This document shows, in pieces, positions 26,239 through 39,343 of a DNA stretch of 55,001 nt (position 1 is its first letter; each line of letters opens with the position of its first letter). The translations under genes were made by a program, and so were the position numbers. Source of the DNA: Auritidibacter ignavus. Its GTDB lineage: Bacteria; Actinomycetota; Actinomycetes; Actinomycetales; Micrococcaceae. The DNA lies in contig NZ_RDQR01000018.1 of the NCBI RefSeq assembly GCF_003703835.1, positions 1 through 55,001 of the forward strand, given 5' to 3'. The notes under the pieces are model-generated. The model made no database searches, was not told the origin of the DNA, and worked only from the letters and a program-made list of their open reading frames with translations.

Positions 26239-27370
26239 CCCGCTCGTGACGCCAAGCGCTCAGGTTATTGCGCAGATCCCGGTTGATCCGGTAGACCCAC
26301 AGCGGTCCTTGATAGAGGAAGGCCGTATAGCCCTGCACTAAGTCAGCTCCGGCACGCAGGCGCTGGATAACATCCGCTCCGGTGGTCACTCCCCCGACGG
26401 ACATCACGGCCAGCGAGGATCCAGTGGCATCCAGGTGGGCACGCAACAGAGTGAGCACATCCAGGGAACGCTGGCTAAGGGGTTTGCCGGACAGTCCCCC
26501 ACCGCCGTAGGACTCCACGGTGGTCGGGTCGGTGACCAGGCCCTCACGGGAGATCGTGGTGTTGGTGGCCACCAAACCGTCCAGCCCGAGTTCCCCGGCC
26601 AGGTCAGCCACCGCCAGCACATCCTCATCGGCGAGATCGGGGGCGATTTTCACCGCCAATGGCACGTGACGGCCGGTAGATTTCAGCGCCTGATCGCGCA
26701 CCGCCGTCAGGATCGGACGAAGCGCTTCCACGGCCTGGAGTTGCCGGAGACCGGGGGTATTGGGGCTGGAGACGTTGACCACCAGATAGTCGGCGTGGCG
26801 AGCCAGCCGATCGGTGGACTCGCGGTAGTCTTCCACGGCGTTGTCGAGTGCGACCACTTTGGTTTTGCCAATGTTGACCCCGAGGATGGGGCGGTGGGTC
26901 CCAAACCGGCGGGTGAGTTTTTTCCGCGTTGCAGCCAGCCGGGGTTCAATAACGCGGGCCCCGGCGTTGTTGAACCCCATACGGTTGATCAGGGCCTGGT
27001 CCTGAGGTAGTCGATGCATTCGCGGTGCCGGGTTGCCGGGTTGTGGTTGGGCGGTGATGGTGCCGACTTCCACGTGCCCGAAGCCCAGGTCCATCAGCGC
27101 GGCAGTACCCCGGCCTGCTTTATCGAATCCGGCGGCCAGCCCGAAGGGCGAGGGAAACTCCAGGCCCATCACCCGCGTCCGCAGGGCCGGGTCAGCAGTA
27201 GCGAGCTTTCGGTACGCTAAAGAGAGACCAGTTGATTCCGCTGAACGGATGGCCTGAAATCCGATCCCGTGTGCTCGCTCGGGTTCCATGTTCTGGAAGA
27301 CCAGCCGGAAGACCTCCGGGTAGATCCGTGGTGTGCCAGACAGGTTCCAGTCGGTGGATTCAGCGGTCAT
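26213..27370 (-). CDS. pyrD: Dihydroorotate dehydrogenase (quinone), class 2
   Basis: A 385-residue class 2 DHODH, oxidising dihydroorotate to orotate in pyrimidine synthesis with electrons passed to menaquinone. The N-terminal helical extension ([19 protein letters not shown]) marks class 2. FMN and substrate sites include [19 protein letters not shown]-type residues (here [17 protein letters not shown]), [18 protein letters not shown] with the catalytic Ser, and [10 protein letters not shown]. The start is the ATG at 27370; a frame upstream to 27562 lacks homology. It ends in an overlap with the DUF3043 gene. Confidence 0.94.
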   Translation of the reverse strand: MTAESTDWNLSGTPRIYPEVFRLVFQNMEPERAHGIGFQAIRSAESTGLSLAYRKLATADPALRTRVMGLEFPSPFGLAAGFDKAGRGTAALMDLGFGHVEVGTITAQPQPGNPAPRMHRLPQDQALINRMGFNNAGARVIEPRLAATRKKLTRRFGTHRPILGVNIGKTKVVALDNAVEDYRESTDRLARHADYLVVNVSSPNTPGLRQLQAVEALRPILTAVRDQALKSTGRHVPLAVKIAPDLADEDVLAVADLAGELGLDGLVATNTTISREGLVTDPTTVESYGGGGLSGKPLSQRSLDVLTLLRAHLDATGSSLAVMSVGGVTTGADVIQRLRAGADLVQGYTAFLYQGPLWVYRINRDLRNNLSAWRHERVSGGIPHA

Positions 27371-27460
27371 GCCATCATTGAACCATATTCTGTTTCGCCT
27401 CGTCGTGATCCTCTCCGCCTGCTCTCTGACCGCGACCTGATTCAGCCGAAGGTGTCCTGT

Positions 27461-28525
27461 ATGTCCGAGCAACCGATTCATCCTGCACCAGATCAGCTTC
27501 CGGATTACCTCACCGATACTGCCCCGGGGGTGTGGGAACCCGACATCATGCGGGGATTTCAACGGCTATCTTTGCCCCTGGGCTATGACGACCAGGGCCC
27601 GGTCTCGGCCACCCTGGTGCGCCGTGCGCCGGCAGACGTTGACTGGAGCCTCCCGGTGCCCGGGCGTAACTGCAGCGCCGAACCAGACACGATTCCGGTG
27701 CTCTCGGTACACGGGTGGTCGGATTATTTCTTTAACGCCGATGAGGCCGAGGCCTTCGAGCAGGCCGGCTACCGGTTTTACGCCCTGGACTTGCGCAAAT
27801 ATGGCCGGTCGTTGCGGAGCTATCAAACCCCGGGATTCATTGACTCGCTGTCCAATTACGATGATGAGATTCGCGCCGGGCTGGCGGTGCTGGACCGGTT
27901 GCATCCGGGACAGCGGCCGGTTCTGCTCGGGCACTCCACGGGGGCGTTGACCTTATCGCTGTGGACCCAGCGACATCCGGGGCGGATTCGGGCGCTGATC
28001 ATGAATTCGCCGTGGTTGGAGTTGCAGGGCAACTCGTGGGTGCGCGGCATGGCCCAGGCGGTGATGGAGCCGTTGAGTAAGATCTCGCCGAACTCGATGG
28101 TGAACCTGCCGCACACGGATAGTTACTGGCAGTCACTATCGGCCCAGGCGCACGGTGAGTGGAACCTGCACCCGCTGTGGCGGCCCCGCTACTCGTTTCG
28201 GGTGCCGCGGACCTGGCTAATCGCGGTACTGACCGGACACCGTCTGGTGGCCAGTGGTCTAGAGATTCGGGAGCCGATTTTGGTACTGACTAGTCGGGAC
28301 ACGAAGTTCACCATGAAGTATCAGCCCGAGGTGCAACGGGCTGACGCGGTGATTGATGTCAAGGTCACGGCCGACCGGGCCGCGCACCTGGGACGAACGA
28401 TGACGCTGGTAAAAATCACCGATGCGCTCCACGATGTCTTTGCCTCAGCACCCGAGGTTCGTCGGGAGGCGCTGACCGTGGCGACCACCTGGTTGGAGTG
28501 GGCCTTGGGCTGGCCGGAAGTCTAA
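27461..28525 (+). CDS. Alpha/beta hydrolase (lysophospholipase-like)
   Basis: A 354-residue hydrolase of the Hydrolase_4/serine aminopeptidase S33 group. The nucleophile elbow is LLGHSTGALT, the oxyanion region is VLSVHGWSDYFF, and the likely acid and His are in ILVLTSRDTKF and DALHDVFAS near the C-terminus. Similar proteins act as monoacylglycerol lipases or lysophospholipases; the substrate is not known. The ATG at 27461 is chosen because family similarity starts there, with GAAGG upstream. It is divergent from pyrD (90 bp) and convergent with uppS (29 bp). Confidence 0.83.
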   Translation: MSEQPIHPAPDQLPDYLTDTAPGVWEPDIMRGFQRLSLPLGYDDQGPVSATLVRRAPADVDWSLPVPGRNCSAEPDTIPVLSVHGWSDYFFNADEAEAFEQAGYRFYALDLRKYGRSLRSYQTPGFIDSLSNYDDEIRAGLAVLDRLHPGQRPVLLGHSTGALTLSLWTQRHPGRIRALIMNSPWLELQGNSWVRGMAQAVMEPLSKISPNSMVNLPHTDSYWQSLSAQAHGEWNLHPLWRPRYSFRVPRTWLIAVLTGHRLVASGLEIREPILVLTSRDTKFTMKYQPEVQRADAVIDVKVTADRAAHLGRTMTLVKITDALHDVFASAPEVRREALTVATTWLEWALGWPEV

Positions 28526-28554
28526 ACGTTGCTCCGCTGGGCTTGCGGCGGTGG

Positions 28555-29343
28555 TTACCGGCCGGTGATCTGGTCGACGGCTACGCCGTAGCGACGATCC
28601 CGTCGGGCGTAGGTTTCGACGGCTTCCCACAGCGTACGGCGGTCCACATCGGGCCAAAGGGTGTCGGTGAAGACCATTTCGGCATAGGCAGATTGCCATA
28701 GCAAGAAATTTGAGGTGCGCTGCTCTCCGGAGGTGCGCAGAAACAAATCTACGTCGGGCACATCGGGTTCATCCAGGTGGGCGCTGATGGTGTCCTCAGT
28801 AATGTGCTGTGGCTTCAGCTTCCCGGCAGCCACCTGCGCGGCGATGGTTTTGACCGATTCGGTAATCTCGGCGCGTCCCCCGTAATTGACGCACATCATC
28901 AGCTGACAGCGGTCGTTGTCCCGGGTGAGTTCCTCGGCGGCGCGTAGCTCGTTGACCACCGAGTTCCACAGTCGCCCGTGTTGACCGTTCCACCGGATGC
29001 GCACACCCCAGCTGTTGAGCGTGTCGCGTTGGCGACGCAAGACGTCCCGCGAAAAGCCCAAGAGGAACCGGACCTCGCTGGGAGAGCGTTTCCAGTTCTC
29101 GGTCGAGAAGGCATACACCGAGACGTATTCGATGCCCAGCTGGAGGGCACCGGCCATCACATCCAGTAGCGCAGCTTCTCCGGCCCGGTGCCCTTCGGTG
29201 CGCGGCAGTCCTCGCTGATTGGCCCAGCGACCGTTTCCATCCATCACGATCCCCACGTGGCGGGGCAACACCTTGGCAGGAAGTTGTGGCGGTTGTGCTC
29301 CCGAGGGGTGGGGTGCGGGATCCAGGTAGTCGGTACGAGTCAC
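28555..29343 (-). CDS. uppS: Isoprenyl transferase (undecaprenyl/decaprenyl diphosphate synthase)
   Basis: A 262-residue cis-prenyltransferase. The catalytic block [19 protein letters not shown] (Asp and Arg that bind the diphosphate), [12 protein letters not shown] and the C-terminal [18 protein letters not shown] are all present. It makes the polyprenyl diphosphate carrier for peptidoglycan and arabinogalactan. Linkage to recO is that of the long-chain enzyme of actinobacteria (Rv2361c-like). It is the last gene of the long minus-strand run. Confidence 0.94.
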   Translation of the reverse strand: MTRTDYLDPAPHPSGAQPPQLPAKVLPRHVGIVMDGNGRWANQRGLPRTEGHRAGEAALLDVMAGALQLGIEYVSVYAFSTENWKRSPSEVRFLLGFSRDVLRRQRDTLNSWGVRIRWNGQHGRLWNSVVNELRAAEELTRDNDRCQLMMCVNYGGRAEITESVKTIAAQVAAGKLKPQHITEDTISAHLDEPDVPDVDLFLRTSGEQRTSNFLLWQSAYAEMVFTDTLWPDVDRRTLWEAVETYARRDRRYGVAVDQITGR

Positions 29344-29366
29344 GGTGGACAGGGCCTTCCGATGGG

Positions 29367-31977
<2,611 letters not shown>

Positions 31978-32205
31978 TCAATGCTGTGGCAGGCCGTGAG
32001 TCAATACTCCGTAACGGGGTCCGGCCTCAAGTGAAGTTGTTGCGTTTAGTCCATCACCTTGGCCCCGCTACGGCACGATAGTAGCAGGGTGAGAGCCGAG
32101 AGAACCGGTGAGGAACGCATACCGCAACTCTAACACGTGGTGTGTGTTCTCAGTGATGGCTGCCACGCCGGGTCAGTATCCGGGGTGGTGCCGCAGGTCG
32201 TCGTC

Positions 32206-33234
32206 TCAGAGGTCCTCAAAGCCGACCCGGCGCATTTGTTTGGGGTCGCGTTGCCATTCTTTGGCGACTTTGACCCGCAGGTCCAGGTACACCTTGGTGC
32301 CCAAGAGTTTTTCAATCTCGGCCCGGGCCCTCGCCCCGATTGTGCGCAGCTGGGCTGCTTTCGTGCCGATGACGATCGCTTTCTGAGAGTCACGCTCCAC
32401 GTAGATGGCGGCGTATACATCGGTGATGGGTGCTTTGGTGTGGCGTCGAGACGCGCGCTGCCCGTCTCCGGCGTCGTGTTGCGCGGTGGTCTCCTCGTCG
32501 CGCTCGCGCAGGCTCATCTCCTCGACCACCACGGCCAGGGAGTGTGGGAGTTCGTCGCGGAAGTCTTCCAGGGCGGCTTCTCGGATGAGTTCAGCGACCA
32601 TGACCGTGTCGGCTTCATCGGTGAGTTCATCGTCCGGGTACAGTTTCGGGGATTCGGGCACGTAGTTGGCCAGCACCGTGGCAACGGTGTCGACCTGGAA
32701 GGCCGTCAAAGCCGAGACTGGCACGAGCTCGGCGAATCCCCCGTGCTCGGCTAGCATCTCATCGCCCAGCGCCTGGACGTGAAGTAGCTTCTCCCCGAGG
32801 TGTTGTTTGGTGACTTTATCGGCTTTGGTGACCAGCGCGATCACGGGGGTGTCCTTCAGGTAGGACAGTTGGGTGACGATGAACCGGTCGCCGGGGCCGA
32901 TGGCTTCATCGGCGGGCAAACACAATCCGACCGCGTCCACCCCGGCCAGGGTTTCGGCCACCAGGTCGTTGAGCTTTTCTCCCAGGAGCGTGCGGGGCCG
33001 GTGGAGGCCGGGGGTATCGACCAGGATCAGCTGGTAGTCCTCGGTGGAGATGATGCCACGGAGCACCCGCCGGGTGGTTTGGGGCTTGGAGGAGGTGATG
33101 GCCACTTTGGTGCCGACCAGCGCGTTGGTGAGGGTGGATTTTCCGGCATTGGGCCGACCCACCAGGCTGATGAACCCGGCCCGGTAGCCGGGAGTGTTGT
33201 CGGCGGGATGCTGGGGTGCGTGGTGATCGTTCAT
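32206..33234 (-). CDS. era: GTPase Era
   Basis: A 342-residue ribosome-assembly GTPase. G1 is GRPNAGKSTLTNALVG, G3 is LVDTPGLHRPR, G4 is VTKADKV. The C-terminal KH domain ends with the LGTKVYLDLRVKVAKEW block that binds the 3' end of 16S rRNA. There is an unusual polar insert of about 20 residues (around ERDEETTAQHDAGDG) between strands of the KH domain, compared with the roughly 300-residue typical length. Neighbours ybeY and the CorC-like gene are the usual partners. Confidence 0.94.
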   Translation of the reverse strand: MNDHHAPQHPADNTPGYRAGFISLVGRPNAGKSTLTNALVGTKVAITSSKPQTTRRVLRGIISTEDYQLILVDTPGLHRPRTLLGEKLNDLVAETLAGVDAVGLCLPADEAIGPGDRFIVTQLSYLKDTPVIALVTKADKVTKQHLGEKLLHVQALGDEMLAEHGGFAELVPVSALTAFQVDTVATVLANYVPESPKLYPDDELTDEADTVMVAELIREAALEDFRDELPHSLAVVVEEMSLRERDEETTAQHDAGDGQRASRRHTKAPITDVYAAIYVERDSQKAIVIGTKAAQLRTIGARARAEIEKLLGTKVYLDLRVKVAKEWQRDPKQMRRVGFEDL

Positions 33235-33252
33235 CGGTGTCCTGGGGTGTGT

Positions 33253-34602
33253 CTAGCTGGCCTCGGAACTGGTGGCGGATTCGGTCTCGGCGCCGGTCTC
33301 GACATCGGTCTCGGTCTCGGAAGGATCCTGGTCGGTGCCACGCCGGTCTCGTTCGGTCACCCAGACCCGGATCTGGTCGACGCGGTTGCGTCGGGGTTCG
33401 AGGCTTTCGACCTCGAGTCGAAGGTTTTCGATCTCCACCGTGGAGGATTCGATGGGGATGCGGCCGAGATGTTTGGCAAACAGACCGCGCACCGTATCCA
33501 CATCGTCGTTGTCATCCATCGACAGATCAAAAGTTTCGGTGAAATCGGAGACGGACATGGACCCGGTGACCAAAAATTCCCCCGGGGCGACCGGGGTGAC
33601 ATCCTCGCGGTCGTCCACATCGTATTCATCGGAGATATCCCCAACGACTTCTTCAATGAGGTCTTCGAGTGTGACCACACCGGCGGTACCGCCGTATTCG
33701 TCGATGACCAGCGCCACGTGGGTGGAGTCGCGTTGCATTTCTTGTAGCAGCGACCACACGGTCTTGGATTCGGGGACGAAAGAGATACTGCGGGCAATGT
33801 GGTCAACCCTGGCAGAGGTGTCCATCTTGGTGCGGTGGATGGCCCGGACCACGTCTTTGAGGTAGACGATGCCGAGAATGTCGTCGGGAGATTCTCCGGT
33901 GAGCGGGATGCGGGAGTAACCGGAGCGGATGAACAGGCTCAGGGCATCCTCCAGGGTGGTGCCGGTCTCGATCCAGATCACGTCGATGCGGGGAACCATC
34001 ACCGAGCGCACCAGCGTGTCGTCGAGCTCGACCACCGATTGAATCATGTCGGCCTCTGACGGGTCGATAATATCGGCATCTTCGGCCCGGGAGATGAACT
34101 CGCGGAAGTGACGGTCGTGAATTTCGTCGAGTTCTTCGTCCTCGGTGTCGTCATCGTCGGTGGACGCCACCACCCGACCCGGGATGGGGCCGAGGATTTG
34201 GCGCAGGGTACGTACCAGCCGGGCGGTAAGGCGCACCACGAGAGATTCGTGGCGGGAGGCTAGATCACGCGGGGTAAACAGCAGGTGCAGGCCTGCGACC
34301 ATCAGCATCGCCAGGCTGGCACACAGCATGGTCAGCCACAGGTTGTCGGTGAAGAAGTCGATGAGCATGGTGACACACAGTGCGACTCCGGTTTGGAAGA
34401 AAGCCCGCCAGAATTGCAACGCGAACAGGTGCTCTTGCAGGTGGGAGACCACTATCAGCGCTGGGTTCTTTGGTCGGGTAGCGACGATGTCTTCGGCTTG
34501 CCGGTAGGAGATGTAGCCCAGGGCGATTTCAGCCAGGGAGAGCACCCAGACCAGCCCAAAGCAGGCCAGTACCAGCAGGATCAGGATCGTTATAGTCAGC
34601 AT
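33253..34602 (-). CDS. CNNM/HlyC-CorC family protein with CBS domains
   Basis: A 449-residue protein. The N-terminal DUF21/CNNM membrane domain has about four helices (residues 1-150). It is followed by a CBS pair (LVRSVMVPRIDVIWIETG and SGYSRIPLTGESPDDILGI, then THVALVIDEYGGTAGVVTLE) and a CorC_HlyC transporter-associated domain. The tail is acidic (about 30 residues, Thr/Glu-rich). Family members are linked to magnesium or cobalt efflux; haemolysin activity is unlikely. It lies between ybeY and era, the common order in actinobacteria, so a ribosome-related operon is evident. Confidence 0.9.
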   Translation of the reverse strand: MLTITILILLVLACFGLVWVLSLAEIALGYISYRQAEDIVATRPKNPALIVVSHLQEHLFALQFWRAFFQTGVALCVTMLIDFFTDNLWLTMLCASLAMLMVAGLHLLFTPRDLASRHESLVVRLTARLVRTLRQILGPIPGRVVASTDDDDTEDEELDEIHDRHFREFISRAEDADIIDPSEADMIQSVVELDDTLVRSVMVPRIDVIWIETGTTLEDALSLFIRSGYSRIPLTGESPDDILGIVYLKDVVRAIHRTKMDTSARVDHIARSISFVPESKTVWSLLQEMQRDSTHVALVIDEYGGTAGVVTLEDLIEEVVGDISDEYDVDDREDVTPVAPGEFLVTGSMSVSDFTETFDLSMDDNDDVDTVRGLFAKHLGRIPIESSTVEIENLRLEVESLEPRRNRVDQIRVWVTERDRRGTDQDPSETETDVETGAETESATSSEAS

Positions 34603-34617
34603 CTGGTGTGTTATCCT

Positions 34618-35109
34618 TTAGTCCACGGTCGGTGCCGGTGCCGGGTAACCCAGGAATGCGGTCAGCAACCGGTTTTGGAGTGTGAACATTTCCTCGCGTG
34701 CTGCGGGGTCTTGGTGGTCGTAGCCGAGTAGGTGGAGCACGCCGTGGGTGAGCAGCAGTGCCATTTCATCGGCAGTCTCGTGTCCGCCGGCGCAGGCTTG
34801 GTCGGCGGCGACGACTGGGCAGAGTACCACATCTCCTAACACCCCATCGGTGGGTTCCTCGGCGGTGCCGGGGGTCATGCCGTCCATCGGGAAGCTCATC
34901 ACGTCGGTGGGCCCGGGCAGCTCCATCCAGTCCAGGTGGAGTTGTTCCATCGGACCCGGGTCCACGCAGACCACCGAGAGCTCGGTGGTCTCTGCCAGGT
35001 GCAATGCGGTGAATAGGTGCTGGATGAGATGGTAGAGACGGTCGGTGTCCACGGGGGTCTGGGACTCGTTGACCACATCGACGTGTGGCAGGGCGTCAGC
35101 AACGGACAT
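34618..35109 (-). CDS. ybeY: Endoribonuclease YbeY
   Basis: A 163-residue zinc-dependent RNase. The metal signature THGVLHLLGYDHQD holds the three His, and DVMSFPMDG is the other conserved block. It takes part in 16S rRNA 3' maturation and ribosome quality control. The start lies 9 bp after the phoH stop, so they are co-transcribed. Confidence 0.95.
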   Translation of the reverse strand: MSVADALPHVDVVNESQTPVDTDRLYHLIQHLFTALHLAETTELSVVCVDPGPMEQLHLDWMELPGPTDVMSFPMDGMTPGTAEEPTDGVLGDVVLCPVVAADQACAGGHETADEMALLLTHGVLHLLGYDHQDPAAREEMFTLQNRLLTAFLGYPAPAPTVD

Positions 35110-35118
35110 GGCAGACCA

Positions 35119-36207
35119 TTACCTTCCGGATTTCCGGGCGTTGCGTGCACCGCGGGCAGGACGCGAGGCGCCGGCGGGTTGGTGAGTTTCATAGGCGTCG
35201 ACGATCTGAGAAACCAGACGGTGGCGAACCACATCCTTGCTGGATAGGCGCACGATGGCAATATCGTCGATCCCCTCCAGGTATTCCACGGCTTGGGCCA
35301 GCCCGGAGTCGGTGCCCCGGGGCAGATCGATTTGAGAGGAGTCGCCGGTGATGACCATATGAGAATTGAATCCCAGACGAGTCAAGAACATTTTCATCTG
35401 TTCCGAGGAGGTATTTTGGGCCTCGTCGAGAATGATGAAGGCATCGTTCAGGGTGCGACCGCGCATATAGGCCAGCGGGGCGACTTCAATGGTTCCGGCA
35501 GCCATCAGGTGCGGAATGTTTTCGGGATCGACCATATCGTGCAACGCGTCGTAGAGCGGGCGCAGGTAGGGGTCGATTTTCTCGGACAGGGATCCGGGCA
35601 AATAGCCCAAGGACTCGCCAGCCTCGACCGCCGGGCGAGTGAGAATAATGCGGTTAACTTCCCGGGCCTGCAGGGCTTGGACCGCTTTGGCCATGGCCAA
35701 ATAGGTTTTACCGGTGCCAGCTGGGCCGAGCCCGAAGGTCACGGTGTGCTCGTCGATGGCTTGCACATAGCCCTGTTGGTTCAGCGTCTTGGGACGGATC
35801 TGCTTCCCCCGGGAGGAAATAATCGCTTCGGTTCCCACACCGATTCGGGTACCGGAGGCGGTCGCGCCGGCGCCGAGGCCGGCCACTCCCCCGGCATGGG
35901 TCTGTGCTTGGGCGACATCAGCCATCCGGGCCTGGTGCCGGACACCGGAGATGGTGGCTTCAATCAGCTGGGCGCCGACGGTGGTGCCACCGGCGGCGAT
36001 GGATCGCAGTTCTTCGAGTACGCGGTGGGCTTGCGTCACCGCGTCGTCGGCGCCAGAGAGCACTACGGTTTGGTCACGTAGTGCGATGGTCAGCTCCGGG
36101 TAGATACCGTCCAAGACACGCAGGGCAAGGTCTTGGGGTCCCAAGCTGGCAATCATCTGCTCGGCAGAGGAGAAACTAATGGTGTTGTGGTTGGTGATCT
36201 CAGCCAA
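35119..36207 (-). CDS. phoH: PhoH-like ATPase
   Basis: A 362-residue protein with an N-terminal KH-like region and a P-loop ATPase domain: Walker A is [18 protein letters not shown] (about residue 160), Walker B region [14 protein letters not shown], and the sensor [14 protein letters not shown]. PhoH proteins have RNA-linked ATPase or helicase roles and are nearly always coupled to ybeY, as here. The basic C-terminal tail is [14 protein letters not shown]. Confidence 0.94.
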   Translation of the reverse strand: MAEITNHNTISFSSAEQMIASLGPQDLALRVLDGIYPELTIALRDQTVVLSGADDAVTQAHRVLEELRSIAAGGTTVGAQLIEATISGVRHQARMADVAQAQTHAGGVAGLGAGATASGTRIGVGTEAIISSRGKQIRPKTLNQQGYVQAIDEHTVTFGLGPAGTGKTYLAMAKAVQALQAREVNRIILTRPAVEAGESLGYLPGSLSEKIDPYLRPLYDALHDMVDPENIPHLMAAGTIEVAPLAYMRGRTLNDAFIILDEAQNTSSEQMKMFLTRLGFNSHMVITGDSSQIDLPRGTDSGLAQAVEYLEGIDDIAIVRLSSKDVVRHRLVSQIVDAYETHQPAGASRPARGARNARKSGR

Positions 36208-36298
36208 GAGTTCGGTGCACTCTCCGTCAGGGGGTCAAGGTCGTGTGCTCAGACGTTGTGGTCAAGTCTACTCGCTTCACCGACGCGACGGTGATCCC

Positions 36299-37099
36299 TC
36301 ACCCGGTGGCCTGGGGCGGATACCACCGGCCGAGTCGTTCATTGATCACCGCCACGGCGGCCGGGCCGGCGGTGGAGGCCCGCAGAATATGGGTCCCCAG
36401 CACGACGATGCGAGCCCCGGCATCCTGCAGTGCGGTGATTTCTGCCTGTGAGATACCACCTTCGGGGCCGACCACGATAGCGATCTCGGAGATGGCTGGA
36501 CCGTCATGGTGTGCTTGCTGCATCGCGTCGGTGAGCATTTCACCCAGGTGCTCGGTGGCGTCTTGGTGGGTGACGAGCACCAGCCGGTTCCGATGCTGGG
36601 CTAGCTCGGCCACGGCGGTGCCACTGACCGGATCCCTGAGCTCAGGGATGCGGTATCGGCGGGACTGTTGGGCCGCGGTGAGTAGCTGGGACTGCCATTT
36701 GGTCACGGTTTTGGCTGTCTTGTCTGCTTTCAGCCGCACGATCGAGCGTTCGGCCTGCCAGGGAATCACCGCGTCCACGCCGAGTTCGACCGCGGTGGCC
36801 ACCGCCAGCAGGTCGCGGTCTGCTTTGGCCAGGGCTTGGACTAAAACCAACCGAGGTGCAGGTGCCGGTTGGTGGGTGAGTTCCTCGAGACCGACCACGG
36901 CACAGGGCCCGGAGGTGTCCACCAGTTCTCCCACTCCCCCGGTGCCGGTCCCATCGGCCACCAGCACCCGGTCTCCTGGCGCCAGTCGCAGGGATTTCAC
37001 CGCGTGCCGGGTGGTTGCAGCATCCAGTTCCACCTGGTCGCCGCGGCCTGTCAGCCCCTCCAAAGCCCCGGGGGCAACATAGAACAGCTGGTGCGTCAT
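36299..37099 (-). CDS. rsmE: 16S rRNA (uracil-1498-N3)-methyltransferase
   Basis: A 266-residue SPOUT-class methyltransferase. An N-terminal PUA-like domain (HAVKSLRLAPGDRVLVADG) precedes the knot domain with its SAM-site signatures IAIVVGPEGGIS and VVLGTHILRASTAG. It methylates U1498 of 16S rRNA. It sits between phoH and dnaJ, the common actinobacterial order hrcA-dnaJ-rsmE-phoH. Confidence 0.93.
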   Translation of the reverse strand: MTHQLFYVAPGALEGLTGRGDQVELDAATTRHAVKSLRLAPGDRVLVADGTGTGGVGELVDTSGPCAVVGLEELTHQPAPAPRLVLVQALAKADRDLLAVATAVELGVDAVIPWQAERSIVRLKADKTAKTVTKWQSQLLTAAQQSRRYRIPELRDPVSGTAVAELAQHRNRLVLVTHQDATEHLGEMLTDAMQQAHHDGPAISEIAIVVGPEGGISQAEITALQDAGARIVVLGTHILRASTAGPAAVAVINERLGRWYPPQATG

Positions 37100-37129
37100 G
37101 GCCTGCCCGCACTCACCGCCGCCAGATGC

Positions 37130-38254
37130 TTAGTCGCGGTCACGGTTCTTTTTCTTCCGCCGGGAGAACAGGCCTTTGGATTCGGTCTGGCCGTGGACGA
37201 TGTGTTCACTGCGGGCGGTGGCTAGTGCTTCCAACAGCTCGCGTTGCTTATCATCAAGCTTGGTGGGGGTCTCGACTTTCAGCGTCACCTTTAAGTCCCC
37301 GCGCCCGTTGCCACGCAACAGACCCACGCCCAGGCCCTTGAGAGTTTCGACCGAGCCGGATTGGGTGCCGGGTTTGACGCGGATCGTTTGTTCCCCGTCG
37401 AAGGTATCCAAGGTCAGCTCGGTGCCCAGGGCCGCAGCCGTCATCGGCAAGGTCATGGTGGCGGTCAGGTCAGCGCCGTCACGGGAGAACACCGGGTGGT
37501 CTCCGACTTTGATTTCCACATAGAGATCGCCCTGGGGGCCACCGGCGGGACCGGCTTCACCACGACCGGCCAGCTGAATGCGGGTGCCGGTATCGACACC
37601 GGAGGGAATCTTGATGGTCAGCGACACCCGTTCGCGAACACGGCCCTGGCCACCGCATTCGTGGCACGGGTTGGGAATGGTGTCGCCAAAGCCCCGACAG
37701 CTCGGGCAGGTCTCGGCGGTCATCACCGTACCCAGAATGGATTGAACCGGGCGACGGATTTGGCCTTGGCCGTGGCAGGTTTCGCAGGTCTGAGTGCCGG
37801 TGCCGGGTTCGGCACAGGAGCCATCGCAAACGCTACAGCGTACCGCGGTCTGTAGGTCGATGGTTTTCTCTACGCCGAAGACAGCATCTTCGAGCTCGAT
37901 CTTGACGTTAATCAGCGCATCTTGACCGCGACGGGTACGTGAGGCCGGGCCAGAACGAGCACCACCGCCACCGCCGAAGAAGGTGTCAAAGATATCGGAG
38001 AAGCCACCGAAGCCTCCTCCAAAGCCACCGGTCGCTCCGGTGCCGTTAGCGTTACCGGTCATATCGTAGTTACGACGTTTGGTCTCGTCCGAAAGCACTT
38101 CGTAGGCGGCGGTGACCTGCTTGAATTCTTCGGCAGCGTCAGGTGAGGGGTTCACATCTGGGTGCAGGGTGCGTGCCTTCTTCCGGTAGGCGCGCTTAAT
38201 TTCTTCTGCCGAGGCATCTTTCGATACCCCCAGAACCTCGTAGTGATCTGCCAC
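37130..38254 (-). CDS. dnaJ: Chaperone DnaJ (HrcA-linked DnaJ2)
   Basis: A 374-residue type I DnaJ. The J domain holds the HPD motif in RTLHPDVNPS, followed by a Gly/Phe-rich stretch (GATGGFGGGFGGFSDIF) and four zinc-binding CxxCxGxG-like repeats (CSVCDGSC, CETCHGQG, CPSCRGFG, CHECGGQG; the first is degenerate). The GTG at 38254 is chosen because GAAGGAAG precedes it and it gives VADHYEVLG; the frame to 38275 would place the ribosome-binding site inside the gene. It follows hrcA by 22 bp, so it should be under CIRCE/HrcA heat control. Confidence 0.95.
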   Translation of the reverse strand: MADHYEVLGVSKDASAEEIKRAYRKKARTLHPDVNPSPDAAEEFKQVTAAYEVLSDETKRRNYDMTGNANGTGATGGFGGGFGGFSDIFDTFFGGGGGARSGPASRTRRGQDALINVKIELEDAVFGVEKTIDLQTAVRCSVCDGSCAEPGTGTQTCETCHGQGQIRRPVQSILGTVMTAETCPSCRGFGDTIPNPCHECGGQGRVRERVSLTIKIPSGVDTGTRIQLAGRGEAGPAGGPQGDLYVEIKVGDHPVFSRDGADLTATMTLPMTAAALGTELTLDTFDGEQTIRVKPGTQSGSVETLKGLGVGLLRGNGRGDLKVTLKVETPTKLDDKQRELLEALATARSEHIVHGQTESKGLFSRRKKKNRDRD

Positions 38255-38276
38255 GGTGGAGTAACTTCCTTCCAAT

Positions 38277-39293
38277 TTACTGAGCTAAGATTTTCGACAA
38301 GTAGCGGGCGATGGCCCGTACCGCAGACATGGTACCGGGGTAGTCCATCCGGGTTGGACCCACCACACCCAACATGGAACTGCTGTTGGGGCCATAGCCG
38401 GCTGCGACGACGGAGGTCCCCGACAATGACCCCTGGTTTTCGGTACCGATCGAGACGGACAACCCCCGCACGTCTTGTTGCATTTCGGCCAGTAGCTTCA
38501 GCAACACGACCTGTTCTTCCAGTGCTTCCAACACCGGTCCGATCGAGGATCCGAAGTCGGTTTGAGACCGAGCCAAGTTGGCGGTACCGGCCAAATAGAT
38601 CCGGTCGCGCTGAGTGGAGGCCAACAACAGCTGGAGCTGGTGGGATAAATCTTCGGCCAGGCGCTGTTCTCTTCCGGGCACACCGGCCAGAATGCCCGGA
38701 ATCACCGAGAGCGCTTCCTGGGCAGTGAGCCCGTTGAGCTGGCGGACGAAGATGTCGCGCACCACCTGGACGTCGAGGTCATCTTCCTGATCGGCGACGG
38801 TGAACATGCGCTGTTCGATTTTCCCGGTCGAGAAAATCACCGCAACCAGTAGGCGGTGTTCGGCTAACCAGACGAGCTCGAGGTGACGAATCACCGCGGT
38901 ATCGGTCTTGGGAAACTGTGCGACGGCCACTTGGTGGGTGAGCTGGGCCAGTACCTGCACGCTGCGGGTCATGACCTCATCGAGGTCTTCGGTGGTGATG
39001 TCCAAGACGGCCTGCACGGCACGTTTTTCTGCTGCCGAGAGCGGTCGAATCTCGGAGATGCGGTCAACAAAGTACCGGTACCCTTTATCGGTCGGGATCC
39101 GCCCGGCCGAGGTGTGCGGGGCAACAATAAGCCCTTCATCTTCCAAATCGGCCATATCGTTACGCACCGTGGCCGAGGAGACGCCGAGGTCGTGACGATC
39201 CACCAGGGCTTTGGAACCGACTGGTTCCCGGGAGGCGACATAGTCTTCCACGATGGCCTGCAAGACTTTCATCCGGCGCGGTAGCTCGCTCAT
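38277..39293 (-). CDS. hrcA: Heat-inducible transcription repressor HrcA
   Basis: A 338-residue HrcA. The N-terminal winged helix contains SSATVRNDMADLEDEGLI and PHTSAGRIPTDKGYRYFVD, the family signature. The remainder is the GAF-like dimer domain with the insert. It represses its own operon and other chaperone genes by binding CIRCE. The ATG at 39293 is chosen over the frame to 39344, which runs through the CIRCE box. A CIRCE box lies 51 bp upstream. Confidence 0.95.
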   Translation of the reverse strand: MSELPRRMKVLQAIVEDYVASREPVGSKALVDRHDLGVSSATVRNDMADLEDEGLIVAPHTSAGRIPTDKGYRYFVDRISEIRPLSAAEKRAVQAVLDITTEDLDEVMTRSVQVLAQLTHQVAVAQFPKTDTAVIRHLELVWLAEHRLLVAVIFSTGKIEQRMFTVADQEDDLDVQVVRDIFVRQLNGLTAQEALSVIPGILAGVPGREQRLAEDLSHQLQLLLASTQRDRIYLAGTANLARSQTDFGSSIGPVLEALEEQVVLLKLLAEMQQDVRGLSVSIGTENQGSLSGTSVVAAGYGPNSSSMLGVVGPTRMDYPGTMSAVRAIARYLSKILAQ

Positions 39294-39343
39294 CTCACCG
39301 TCCCTTCTGCTCACCCTGTTGATGGTCGTGCGTATCTTCCACA